From: Caryophanales bacterium
Lineage (GTDB): Bacteria; Bacillota; Bacilli; Exiguobacteriales; Exiguobacteriaceae
Reading direction: 5' to 3'
DNA length: 64,000 nt
Assembly: GCA_902362975.1 (NCBI GenBank)
Contig: CABIYO010000009.1
Coordinates: 1 to 64,000 of the forward strand
The translations under genes and the position numbers were made by a program. Positions within the stretch are counted from its first letter, which is position 1, and the number at the start of each line of letters is the position of its first letter. This document shows positions 52,576-61,145 of this stretch, piece by piece. Below the pieces are notes generated by a model that was not told the origin of the DNA, did not search any database, and saw nothing but the letters and a program-made list of their open reading frames with translations.

Positions 52576-54006
52576 ATGATTAAAAAACGTGTAGGGCTTT
52601 ACATTAGAGTTTCAACTGAAGAACAAGCCATGGAAGGTTACTCTATTTCAGGTCAACGTGAACGCTTAAAAGCATTCTGCGTCGCGCAGAGTTGGGAGAC
52701 AATCAAATTTTATGTAGATGAAGGTATCTCTGGACGTTCCACAGAGCGCCCAGCACTAAAGAAAATGATGAAGGACATCGAGGATGGTTTAATTGATGTG
52801 CTATTGGTTTATCGACTCGATCGACTTACTCGAAGTGTACGTGATCTACACGACATCCTAGACTTTCTTGAGAAACACAATTGCCAATTCCGTTCAGCAA
52901 CCGAAGTTTATGACACCTCGACTGCTATGGGCCGTATGTTTATCACCATTGTCGCAGCCATTGCGGAATGGGAATCGGCCAACTTGGGTGAGCGTGTTCG
53001 ACTTGGCCAGATTGAAAAAGCAAGACAAGGTGAATGGTCCGCTCCAGCTCCTTACGGTTTCAGGAAGAACGACCAAAAACGCCTGGAAGTAAATCCAGAC
53101 GAGATTGAGGCCGTAAAACTTATGGTGCGTAAGGTTAAAGAGGGCTACAGCTTCCGCCAATTGTCTATGTATATGCAGAATACCTCCTACAAGCCACGAA
53201 GAGGCTATAAATGGCATATAGCGTCTTTGCTGGACCTATTGCATAACCCAGTGCTTTACGGAGCAATGCAATGGAATGACGAGGTCTATGAAGGTACTCA
53301 CAAAGGAATCATGAGTAAGGAAGACTTTATGCAACTCCAGAACATCATTAAATCACGTCAGATTCAAAAGAAACGAGAAACGAATTACAACTTTATCTAT
53401 CAAACCAAGATCGTCTGTCCATCGTGCGGCAATCGATTGAGCTCCGAGTGTTCACGTTGGAAAAATAAGAATGGGATGGAACGATCAGCTAACCGATACC
53501 GCTGCCAGTCATGTGCCCTAGATGGACGAGAGCCGGTAAGCATTTCAGAATACAAGCTAACACTGCAGCTCATTCAACACATGAATGCTCTGACTTTTGA
53601 TGAAAACGATCATGAAGAGCTCGAGGCTGAAAAAGACAACCTGCAACTAATCGAGAATGAGATGCGCCGCATTGAACGAGAGCGCGAAAAATATCAGCGC
53701 GCATGGGCCTCAGACTTAATCTCTGACACCGAGTTCAAAAATCGGATGGACGACACAAGAAAACGTTACTCTGACTTAGAACGGCAATTAAACGCCTCAC
53801 AGGATGAAACGACTTTCGGTAATGTTAACCCAGAGTATATCAAACAACTCTCGAACGAATTTAACCAGAACTACGAGTACCTCACAGATGAGGAGAAGAG
53901 AACTTTTGTACAACAATTCATCGAATCGATCGAACTCGTAGAAGCTTCTTCCCCTACCGCATCTGTTAAAAAGGTTTATGACGTTAAGCTGGTCAGATTT
54001 TTTTAG
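52576..54006 (+). CDS. Large serine recombinase (prophage integrase)
   Basis: A 476-residue recombinase. The catalytic domain (1-145) has Ser13 in LYIRVSTEEQ and RLDRLTRS; the Recombinase domain (about 160-270) and a zinc ribbon (CPSCGNRL ... CQSC, about 275-320) follow, then a coiled coil (about 350-415). Large serine integrases use short att sites with 2-bp cores, matching the 3-bp shared sequence in radC. The ATG follows AGGAGAGGAGG. It ends 19 bp before attR. Confidence 0.95.
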   Translation: MIKKRVGLYIRVSTEEQAMEGYSISGQRERLKAFCVAQSWETIKFYVDEGISGRSTERPALKKMMKDIEDGLIDVLLVYRLDRLTRSVRDLHDILDFLEKHNCQFRSATEVYDTSTAMGRMFITIVAAIAEWESANLGERVRLGQIEKARQGEWSAPAPYGFRKNDQKRLEVNPDEIEAVKLMVRKVKEGYSFRQLSMYMQNTSYKPRRGYKWHIASLLDLLHNPVLYGAMQWNDEVYEGTHKGIMSKEDFMQLQNIIKSRQIQKKRETNYNFIYQTKIVCPSCGNRLSSECSRWKNKNGMERSANRYRCQSCALDGREPVSISEYKLTLQLIQHMNALTFDENDHEELEAEKDNLQLIENEMRRIEREREKYQRAWASDLISDTEFKNRMDDTRKRYSDLERQLNASQDETTFGNVNPEYIKQLSNEFNQNYEYLTDEEKRTFVQQFIESIELVEASSPTASVKKVYDVKLVRFF

Positions 54007-54007
54007 T

Positions 54008-54040
54008 TTTTATGTCTACTTAACACAGACGAAATGCTCC
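54008..54040. other. attR of the prophage
   Basis: Phage sequence with TCTACTTAAC, common ACA at 54025-54027, then radC (GACGAAATG). The left arm TCTACTT pairs with AAGTAGA of attL. Confidence 0.85.
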
Positions 54041-54378
54041 TGATTCAACAGTCTCAATTCATCCCGCAACAACTCATAGGCGTCTTGCGGCGAACGAATC
54101 GTCGGCATACTCACTTTCGGTTCCTCGACGTATCGAATCCCGATCGTGAACGCGGCGAGGAGTTGCTCCGCCTTCTTCTTCGTCATCCCTTCGATTTTGC
54201 ATAAATCGTGAACGGACGCTTGTGACAACGCCCGTAACGTCGGGTAGACGTCCGAGATACGACGAGCCGTCTCCATCGGGTCCGGCCCCCGTCCTCCGAT
54301 TTGAAGCAATCTGGCGATGGCGGTCTCTACACTACGGTCAAGTACCATGGTCATTCCTTCACCTACTTTCAAGTTCAC
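54016..54378 (-). pseudogene. radC: radC 5' fragment, interrupted by the prophage
   Basis: The 120-residue frame encodes the RadC N-terminal half with UPF0758/HhH motifs (GRGPDPMETARRISDVYP, LCKIEGMTKKKAEQLLAAF) and the start of the MPN domain (NQEHFVC). After Cys it continues for two codons of phage DNA and stops. GTG at 54378 overlaps the maf stop; an ATG eight codons later after GTGAAGGA is equally possible. Confidence 0.93.
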
Positions 54379-54959
54379 AGGAAGCGAGGCGTCACCCCAT
54401 GCCGGTCGAGCGTCTTGACGAGCGGATGGATCGGCAATCCGACGACATTATAAAAATCCCCTTCGATTCTTTCGACGAAGAGACCACCCGATCCTTGAAT
54501 CCCATACGCACCCGCCTTATCGTAGGGCTCTGTCGAATCCAAATAATCCGCTAGCCAGGTCTCAGGAATCTCAGCGAACGTCACACGCGTCGTCGTGACG
54601 AACAAATCTTGGGTCGCACCGATGATGCTCACACCCGTCAGCACTTCATGGGTCGAACCGGATAATCGTTCAAGCATCCGTTTCGCATCCTCCCGGTCTG
54701 TCGGTTTCTCTAAAATGATGCCGTTCAAGACGACGACCGTATCCGCGCCGATGACGATGGCATCACGGTGTTGCCTTGCCACATCCATCGCTTTCTCGCG
54801 AGCCAGACGAGCGACGTAATCACTCGGTGTCTCCCGACCGTCCGTCCCTTCCGTCACGGTAGATGGGATGACCTCATGTTTGATTCCTGCTTTCGTCAAT
54901 AGTTCGGTACGTCGCGGTGACATCGAGGCGAGAATGACACGCTTCTGTGTTGAATTCAT
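54375..54959 (-). CDS. maf: Maf family nucleotide pyrophosphatase
   Basis: A 194-residue Maf protein: LASMSPRRTELL (N-terminal S-x-R-R), GADTVV, AGAYGIQG (ligand binding) and IEGDFYNVVGLPI. Maf enzymes hydrolyse nucleoside triphosphates with modified bases. In B. subtilis it precedes radC-mreB. The ATG (MNSTQKR) follows AAGGAG; upstream open codons lack a start context. Confidence 0.95.
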   Translation of the reverse strand: MNSTQKRVILASMSPRRTELLTKAGIKHEVIPSTVTEGTDGRETPSDYVARLAREKAMDVARQHRDAIVIGADTVVVLNGIILEKPTDREDAKRMLERLSGSTHEVLTGVSIIGATQDLFVTTTRVTFAEIPETWLADYLDSTEPYDKAGAYGIQGSGGLFVERIEGDFYNVVGLPIHPLVKTLDRHGVTPRFL

Positions 54960-55060
54960 TGTATCGACTCCTTCTCTTCTTCCAAAACGGCGTTCCTTCC
55001 CGTTTCGGTCTTCACTGTTGATTGTAGGCAACGTGCCTCCTAAACACAATTACCCGCGAC

Positions 55061-55094
55061 GAAAAACACGCCCCTTCAATTGCGAAGGGACGTG
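55061..55094 (-). terminator. Terminator after the pilus operon
   Basis: CACGTCCCTTC/GAAGGGGCGTG 11-bp stem (one mismatch), then TTTTTC on the minus strand. Confidence 0.85.
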
Positions 55095-55099
55095 CCGAC

Positions 55100-55825
55100 T
55101 TATGGTGTCGTATAGTCGTATACCGGGATATCCTTTTGCTCAAACGCCGGTTCCGGAATGTATCGGTCTGGAACGAGTTGATCGAGGTCCGGACGATAGA
55201 ATGCATCGAGCTCGACTGTAAACTCAAGCGACTGCACTTCTTCGACCGTATTCGGTCCTGTCTCGGTAGGTCCGGTAAATTGAACCGTCCGTAACACGAG
55301 AATCCGATTCATCGACTCGATCGACTCCAAGAATGAGACGAGCGCTTCATACGTCTCTGCTTGCAAGTTGACCGTCGAACGGACCGTCGAAGCATTGACG
55401 GGTGCAACGTCCGTCGGTTCAGTCGGTTCAGTCGGTTCAGCCGGTTCATTCGTCGCACTCACGTCAGCCGGATTGAACGGCTCGACCGTTTCTGGCACTT
55501 CCGACTCGGCCACGACGCCATCCGCAAATGCGATACTCATCACATTGACACCCGCAAGAAGACTTGCCTGTGACAATGCCTCAACGACCGTGTCGAGGGC
55601 AGGGACCGTCGGAACGCGTGTCTGAAGCGTCTGAGAGTCCGCTACGTCAACGGCTTTCCCTTCTTGACGCAATAACTCCAGTTTTTTTTGTTCGAGCGAG
55701 AGGTCGCGCTCAAGCCCTTCGACTTCTCCTTGTTTGACGTAGTACGTATAGCCAAAGTAAGCCGGTGCGATGATTGCGGCAAGGAGGCAAATCGCAAATA
55801 ACGCATAGATTGTCGAACGTTTCAT
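55100..55825 (-). CDS. PilO-like type IV pilus protein
   Basis: A 241-residue protein with one N-terminal transmembrane helix (about 7-29), a coiled coil (about 33-60) and a C-terminal ferredoxin-like fold typical of PilO. An EPTEPTEPTD linker lies about residue 128-140. It follows pilMN by a 4-bp overlap, forming the inner-membrane alignment complex. Confidence 0.8.
   Translation of the reverse strand: MKRSTIYALFAICLLAAIIAPAYFGYTYYVKQGEVEGLERDLSLEQKKLELLRQEGKAVDVADSQTLQTRVPTVPALDTVVEALSQASLLAGVNVMSIAFADGVVAESEVPETVEPFNPADVSATNEPAEPTEPTEPTDVAPVNASTVRSTVNLQAETYEALVSFLESIESMNRILVLRTVQFTGPTETGPNTVEEVQSLEFTVELDAFYRPDLDQLVPDRYIPEPAFEQKDIPVYDYTTP
55407..55450 (-). repeat. Nine-base tandem repeat in the pilO-like gene
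   Basis: Four imperfect copies of CGGTTCAGT encode the Glu-Pro-Thr linker. Slippage would change linker length by three residues without a frameshift. Confidence 0.7.
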
Positions 55826-57393
55826 TGACTCACCACCTCCTCATCCGTGTCCTCTTCCTCTGTCACCTCGTCTTCCACGTCTTGGAACATGAACGTGAAC
55901 TCTCCGATATAGCGTGGGAGCGGCTCATCTTCTAATGCGTTCTCCTCTTCCTCTGCATCCACATCCGCTTTCAACTCCGTCGTCACACCGAGGAGTTTGA
56001 CATCGAGGAACCGCTCATCGGTCATGAGCGAGCGCTGGAATGCGTTCAAATCCTCTAACGTCTCGAACTGGGTCCGGACGCTCATGATGGAGCCATCCGC
56101 GTAGTTATACGTCAAGACGTAGCCCGTCGGCGGCAACTGCTCAGTCAACGCGCGCAGGGCCGGCACCGCCTCCTTTTCCATGTCGGTCAACGCTGTCACG
56201 GTCTGGTCGAGCGAGAGCACTTGTTGCGCTTTCGAATTCCCTTGTTCCGTTTGGTAAATTTGAACGAGCTGTAATTCTTCTTCGATTCGCGTCTTTTCTG
56301 CTTCTAGTTGGTCGACTTCATAGTACAAGTATCCGGCCAACGCTCCTCCAAGGAGAAGGGCGACGAGACCTGTCACGATCGGCCAACGGAGTGTCACATC
56401 CGTCGAATTGATGAAGTTCGTGTCCCGATCGCGCTGAAGCGTCGCCATCCCAAGGAGTGGTAACATGTGATGCGATAGCGGTGTCCCATGGGCGATGGCG
56501 AGCGGTTGCTCGACACGCGTCACCGAGACGAGGGACTCAGCCTGAATCATACGGACGAGTTCATCGACTTCCGGGACAGTGCCCGAGACGTATAACTCAT
56601 CGATGGCCCGACCATCCGTCCGCAGGGAATACCGATAGAAGTCGAGGAAACGAGCGAGTTCATTCAACCAGTCATCCAACTGATTGGCCTTCATCTCGTC
56701 TGTCCCATCATATGTATAGGTCACGACACCATCTTTCGTCCCGACTTGATACGGGAGGTCCAGTTCGATCGCGCGGATGAAACGAATCTGCCCTTCCTCG
56801 AGGACGAGCAATTGATGCGAAAACGGCGTGATATGCCAAAGTAATGTCGATTGAAGCGGATCAATCTCTGATAAGCGCATGACCCCATTGGCGACCGCGA
56901 CAGAACGTGGCGTGATTTTCTTCAACGCGAGACCGCGTTTTTTCATGTATGCACGGAGCGACTTCGTCAATTCAATCGAAACGGCATGCAACATAACGTC
57001 CGTCTTGACCCCATCTTCTCCTAACACTTCGTAGTCGAACGACACGTCATCGAACGGCAAGATGATCGAGTTTCCGATTTCCATGAAGAGATAACCACGA
57101 ATCTCGTCCTTCGGAATCGAAGAAGGAATCTCGACTTTCCGTGACACCACTTCGGTCTCGTCCAATGCGATTGCACACGTCATCCCGCGTCGTACTTTCA
57201 ATTTGCGACAAAGCTCATCGAAAGCGAGACTGAACGCCGTCTCATCGAGAATCTTCCCTTTTCCGTATGCATCTTTTGCTAACTGAACCGAGGCGCTTCG
57301 TTTGAACACCCCTTGTTTGATGACGGCCCCGTGGATGCTGAGCGCATCAAACGAAAAATACGCGACCGTCCCTTTTTCTATCCCACGACTCAT
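55822..57393 (-). CDS. Fused PilM-PilN type IV pilus protein
   Basis: A 523-residue protein. The N-terminal about 330 residues resemble PilM, an actin-like ATPase fold (VAYFSFDALSIHGAVI, VSRKVEIPSSIPKDEIRGYL). A transmembrane segment (about 333-357, IVTGLVALLLGGALAGYLYY) leads into a PilN-like coiled coil and ferredoxin-type domain (about 365-490), then an acidic tail (about 495-523). PilM and PilN are usually separate and PilM binds the short cytoplasmic tail of PilN, so the fusion fixes that contact. Co-operonic with pilO-like. Confidence 0.83.
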   Translation of the reverse strand: MSRGIEKGTVAYFSFDALSIHGAVIKQGVFKRSASVQLAKDAYGKGKILDETAFSLAFDELCRKLKVRRGMTCAIALDETEVVSRKVEIPSSIPKDEIRGYLFMEIGNSIILPFDDVSFDYEVLGEDGVKTDVMLHAVSIELTKSLRAYMKKRGLALKKITPRSVAVANGVMRLSEIDPLQSTLLWHITPFSHQLLVLEEGQIRFIRAIELDLPYQVGTKDGVVTYTYDGTDEMKANQLDDWLNELARFLDFYRYSLRTDGRAIDELYVSGTVPEVDELVRMIQAESLVSVTRVEQPLAIAHGTPLSHHMLPLLGMATLQRDRDTNFINSTDVTLRWPIVTGLVALLLGGALAGYLYYEVDQLEAEKTRIEEELQLVQIYQTEQGNSKAQQVLSLDQTVTALTDMEKEAVPALRALTEQLPPTGYVLTYNYADGSIMSVRTQFETLEDLNAFQRSLMTDERFLDVKLLGVTTELKADVDAEEEENALEDEPLPRYIGEFTFMFQDVEDEVTEEEDTDEEVVSQ

Positions 57394-57405
57394 GATCGTT
57401 TCCCC

Positions 57406-58158
57406 CTACATCAACTCAAAATACCAATCAAAAAAGCTTTCACTAAACCAAAACGTCAACATCGTCCCGAGCGCAATCGACGGAACGAACGGAATCGGCT
57501 GCTTTCGCCCGATTTTCTTTGTCATCATCAACCCGATCCCGACAATCGCCCCAATCAAACTCGATAGAAACAAGGCGACGAGCACGTCACGCGGACCGAG
57601 CACAAGACCAATCATAGTAAACAATTTGACGTCCCCTGCCCCAAGTCCCCCTTTTGACACGAAAAAGACGGTCGCGAGGAGCGAAAATCCGAGCAACGCC
57701 CCCACGAGCGGCGTCCACCAAGATGCCCCTGTGAGATAGGTGAGGAGGAGTAATACCGGTGCTGCGAATTTCAGGATGACATTCGGCACGAGCATCGTCG
57801 ATAAATCAGACATCGCCAAAGCGAGTAAGGTCGACAAGAAAGCGAACGCGAGTAGCGTCGTCACACTGAATCCATAGAGTGAAAAGCTATAGCCATATCC
57901 AATGGCCCCAAGTAATTCAAAGATCGGATACGTCGGCGCGATCCGCTCGCCACACCCGTGACATCTGCCTCTTAAGGCGAGATAGCCGAAAATCGGGATG
58001 AGTTCCCACGGTGACAATTCGTGACCGCAAGACGGACAATGTGACCGCGGCGTCACAATCGATTGCTGACGTGGCACGCGGAGCCCGACGACGTTGGTGA
58101 ACGATGTGATGACCGCCCCGAGGACGATGCTATATAGGAATCCAATCGATTCAATCAA
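57406..58158 (-). CDS. Prepilin peptidase (PilD/ComC family)
   Basis: A 250-residue polytopic aspartyl protease that cleaves and N-methylates prepilins. Two CxxC pairs (Cys41/44, Cys66/69) form a zinc site, and the catalytic Asp118 (MSDLSTM) and Asp176 (GAGDVKLF) are present. Embedded in the pilus operon; the syntenic gene in B. subtilis is comC. Confidence 0.92.
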   Translation of the reverse strand: MIESIGFLYSIVLGAVITSFTNVVGLRVPRQQSIVTPRSHCPSCGHELSPWELIPIFGYLALRGRCHGCGERIAPTYPIFELLGAIGYGYSFSLYGFSVTTLLAFAFLSTLLALAMSDLSTMLVPNVILKFAAPVLLLLTYLTGASWWTPLVGALLGFSLLATVFFVSKGGLGAGDVKLFTMIGLVLGPRDVLVALFLSSLIGAIVGIGLMMTKKIGRKQPIPFVPSIALGTMLTFWFSESFFDWYFELM

Positions 58159-58195
58159 GGAAGGATCCTCCTTTTGTCAGTATATGCCAAAAATA

Positions 58196-58235
58196 GAAAA
58201 CCGGCTAGGCTGAGCGAGTGCCCAGCGCCAGCCGG
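58196..58235 (-). terminator. Terminator after the pilin gene
   Basis: CCGGCT (58201-58206) pairs with AGCCGG (58230-58235) with further internal pairing, followed by TTTTC on the minus strand. It would favour pilin over downstream genes. Confidence 0.7.
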
Positions 58236-58253
58236 AGAATACATCATTCTAAT

Positions 58254-58742
58254 TCATTTTTCTAATTCATCTTTTGTTAAAGATGTTGCATTTGTAAATT
58301 TATAATCCTGTTCGTCACTAGTCATAGTTACTTTATAAACGTATTTACCATTATTAGGGGTTACTGTTACTGTTGCAGTTGGATAAGAAGGGCTAGGAGT
58401 GCCAGCAGCATCTGCACCAGAATCAAAAGGATCTTTCAAGCCAGGTAAGTAACTTTCCATATCGACTTGTTCGCCTGTAGCTGTCCCATTAAAGTTTAAG
58501 ACCGTTTCAGAACTAACAGGATTCGATGCTGTATACAACTTCGCCGCACTGACCATTTGCTTCGCATCGGCGACCATTGCATCCTTCTTCGAGTTCTCGA
58601 CGATCCCACCAATCGCAACGACTGCGATGGCTGCGATAATCCCTAAAATAACGACGACGACGAGCAACTCGACGAGTGTGAGTCCACGCTCATCTTTTAA
58701 CTGTTTGGCATCTTGCCAAATCATTTTCAACTTCTCTACCAT
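58254..58742 (-). CDS. Type IV pilin
   Basis: A 162-residue prepilin. The leader ends KDERG (Gly20) before LTLVELLVVVVILGIIAAIA, with Glu at position +5. After the helix the globular domain (about 60-162) is rich in Ser/Thr/Ala. The last about 80 codons are noticeably more AT-rich than the 5' part. It is the major pilin candidate. Confidence 0.9.
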   Translation of the reverse strand: MVEKLKMIWQDAKQLKDERGLTLVELLVVVVILGIIAAIAVVAIGGIVENSKKDAMVADAKQMVSAAKLYTASNPVSSETVLNFNGTATGEQVDMESYLPGLKDPFDSGADAAGTPSPSYPTATVTVTPNNGKYVYKVTMTSDEQDYKFTNATSLTKDELEK

Positions 58743-58883
58743 GATTCATTCTCCCCTTTTGTGTAATGTGCTGTGATTAAACTAAATAAATTACTTTAGA
58801 CCTAATATAGAGGTAGAACATTTTTACTATACCTTCTAAATATAGTATTGAAAAGGTATATTTTCAAAAGCTTGCATATTCCT
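58743..58883. promoter_or_regulatory. AT-rich region upstream of the pilin gene
   Basis: 140 bp between pilC and the pilin, with an inverted repeat TATACCTT ... AAGGTATA (about 58828-58860) near TATAGT/TATATT boxes. It likely holds a separate promoter for the pilin. Confidence 0.5.
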
Positions 58884-60101
58884 TTACTGATTCTGAATAT
58901 CGCCATAGATTTGGAACATCGGGACGACGATTGAGATGACAATGACCCCGACGACGCTTGCCAACACGACGATGAGAAGCGGCTCGATAATCGACTTTAA
59001 TCGGTCGGTTGTCGTTTCGACCTCCGTCTCATAAAACTCAGCAACTTCGTTCAACATCGAATCCAAATCACCACTCTCTTCTCCGACGGCGATCATCTGT
59101 GTCATGAGCGCCGGGAAGTTCGCATTTCGCATGAGAGGTTCATGGAGAGGTACACCTTGCGCCATCATCTCACGCGCTTCGGTCAACCCTTTCCGGATGA
59201 CACGGTTTGATACGATTCGCTCGGTGATTTCAATCGCCGTCAAAATCGGGACGGCTGCCTGTAAGAGGACCGCTAAACTTCGCGTCAACAAGGCAATCTG
59301 AGACTTCAACACAATCGTTCCGAAAATTGGCATTTTTAGTAGCAAGCCGTCGATGACGAACCGTTCCCGGTCCCGTTTCAACATCCAGGTGAAGGTGAGA
59401 ACCCCGAGAATCGCGAGTCCGAGTAACAACCACCAGAAGGCCGCAATGAAATCAGAGACGGCAACGACAATTCGCGTGATGAGCGGAAGCTCACCGCCGA
59501 GTTGACCAAAGATGCTCGCAAATGTCGGAACGACATTCACCATCAAAAAGGCGACAACGCCGATGGCGACGATGGAGACGACTAACGGATACGTGAGGGC
59601 AGAAATGACCTTCCGCTTCACGTCATATTGTTTTTGAAGTTGGAGCCCGATTTGATCGAGCGCTTCCTCCAAGTTCCCACTCGTCTCCCCGGCAAGTGCC
59701 ATCGAACTAAAGAAGTTCGAAAAGACGCGTGGGTGCTTTTTGATCGCCTCAGAATAGGCAATCCCTTCTTTCAAATCATCCTCGACTTGACTGAGTGTCC
59801 TCTTCAATACGTTCGACTCGGTCTGTACCCGTAAGATTGAGGTCGCACGAACAATCGGGACACCCGCCCGGATGAGCGTTGCGAACTGACGGACGTACAT
59901 AATCAAGTGCTCGATTTTTACCCGTTCCGGAAGCAGATTCACTTCCATGTTCAGTCCGGTCGACTCGAGCTCGGACAAGTCCGTTACGAGAATCGACTCT
60001 TGACGCAACTTTTCTTTCGCTTCCCGAAGCGAGGCGGCCGTGATGCGACCTTTCTTACGCTTCCCGTTCAGGAGCTTTCCTTCATACTGAAATATCGCCA
60101 T
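58884..60101 (-). CDS. pilC: Pilus assembly platform protein PilC
   Basis: A GspF-type membrane protein of about 405 residues with two T2SSF domains (RQFATLIRAGVPIVRA; ALLTRSLAVLLQAAVPILTA) and three transmembrane segments (about 170-195, 215-240, 375-395). It forms the platform under the growing pilus. The ATG (MAIFQYEG) follows GAGG by 9 nt and lies just after the pilT stop. Confidence 0.93.
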   Translation of the reverse strand: MAIFQYEGKLLNGKRKKGRITAASLREAKEKLRQESILVTDLSELESTGLNMEVNLLPERVKIEHLIMYVRQFATLIRAGVPIVRATSILRVQTESNVLKRTLSQVEDDLKEGIAYSEAIKKHPRVFSNFFSSMALAGETSGNLEEALDQIGLQLQKQYDVKRKVISALTYPLVVSIVAIGVVAFLMVNVVPTFASIFGQLGGELPLITRIVVAVSDFIAAFWWLLLGLAILGVLTFTWMLKRDRERFVIDGLLLKMPIFGTIVLKSQIALLTRSLAVLLQAAVPILTAIEITERIVSNRVIRKGLTEAREMMAQGVPLHEPLMRNANFPALMTQMIAVGEESGDLDSMLNEVAEFYETEVETTTDRLKSIIEPLLIVVLASVVGVIVISIVVPMFQIYGDIQNQ

Positions 60102-60107
60102 CACTCA

Positions 60108-61145
60108 TCACCTCATCTCTTCTGTCGGGACGGCGTTCGGGTTAATGATCCCTTGCCGAACAAGTTGTTCGATGGCGGCATCCATCGACTGCATCCCGTG
60201 TTGGCGACTCGTCTGGATGACGGTCGGCAACTGGAACTCTTTTTCATTTCGAATCAAGTTGGCAACTGCCGGATTCCCCAACATGATTTCCATGGCGGCG
60301 ACGCGTCCTTTCGGCACATCAATCCGTGGAAACAACCGTTGACTCACGACACCAAGTAAGACGTTCGCAAGTTGTGTCCGGATTTGGTCCTGTTGCTCAG
60401 CTGGGAACGCGTCGATGATTCGACTCACCGTCGACATCGCACTCGATGTATGGAGCGTTGCCATAACGAGGTGCCCTGTCTCTGCGGCGGTCATCGCCGT
60501 CGAGATGGTTTCCAAGTCACGCATCTCCCCGAGCAGAATGACGTCAGGATCTTGCCGTAAGGCGGCCCTTAGACCACTCACAAATTTCATCACGTCAGAG
60601 CCGATTTCCCGTTGGTCGACAATACTTTGGTCGTGGGAATGTAAATACTCGATCGGATCTTCTAGCGTGATGATTCGTTTTCGTTGCGTCCGATTGATTT
60701 CATGAATCATCGCCGCGAGCGTCGTCGATTTCCCTGAACCCGTCGGACCCGTGACCAAGATGAGACCATGCGGTTTCTCAATCAGACGCTTCAACACAGT
60801 CGGCAGATTGAGTTCGTTCAAGGTCGGGATTTCCCCGGAAATGGACCGAAATGCGATGGCAATTGTGCCTCGTTGATAATAGGCGTTGACCCGGAAACGG
60901 GAGACACGTGGGACACCAAACGAGAAATCAAGATCTCGTTCATGCTCAAGACGTTCGCGCATATCGTCGGTCATAATTTCTTTTAAATATCCTTCAAGAT
61001 GGTGCGGTAGTACCTTCTCCTCGCCCATCGTAATGAGGCTACCATCTACTCGTATAATCGGTGGGGAACCGGCTGTCAGATGAATATCTGAGGCACGTTT
61101 CTCGACCGCATTCGTCAAAATGACTTCAATCGATTCATTAATCAT
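60108..61145 (-). CDS. pilT: Pilus retraction ATPase PilT
   Basis: A 345-residue hexameric ATPase that depolymerises the pilus. N-terminal ASDIHLTAG, Walker A GPTGSGKSTT, HDQSIVDQREIG, Walker B VILLGEMRDLET and the GHLVMATLHTSSA box. The start is 6 nt after ACGGAGA, inside the pilB stop. Its presence predicts retraction and twitching motility or DNA uptake. Confidence 0.94.
   Translation of the reverse strand: MINESIEVILTNAVEKRASDIHLTAGSPPIIRVDGSLITMGEEKVLPHHLEGYLKEIMTDDMRERLEHERDLDFSFGVPRVSRFRVNAYYQRGTIAIAFRSISGEIPTLNELNLPTVLKRLIEKPHGLILVTGPTGSGKSTTLAAMIHEINRTQRKRIITLEDPIEYLHSHDQSIVDQREIGSDVMKFVSGLRAALRQDPDVILLGEMRDLETISTAMTAAETGHLVMATLHTSSAMSTVSRIIDAFPAEQQDQIRTQLANVLLGVVSQRLFPRIDVPKGRVAAMEIMLGNPAVANLIRNEKEFQLPTVIQTSRQHGMQSMDAAIEQLVRQGIINPNAVPTEEMR

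Larger units (their letters stand above)
17753..54027. mobile_element. Prophage integrated in radC (contractile-tailed, about 36.3 kb)
   Basis: The element lies between the halves of radC and carries all modules of a temperate phage: attL, lysis (holin, amidase), baseplate and tail, head and packaging, replication and recombination, a repressor/Cro switch, accessory genes and a large serine recombinase next to attR. Structural and early genes run leftward; repressor, recombinase and some accessory genes run rightward. Sheath, gp25-like, baseplate J and spike genes show a myovirus-type tail. No structural gene is visibly broken, so it may be inducible. Insertion disrupts the catalytic half of radC, so lysogens should lack RadC unless it is excised. 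Confidence 0.95.
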
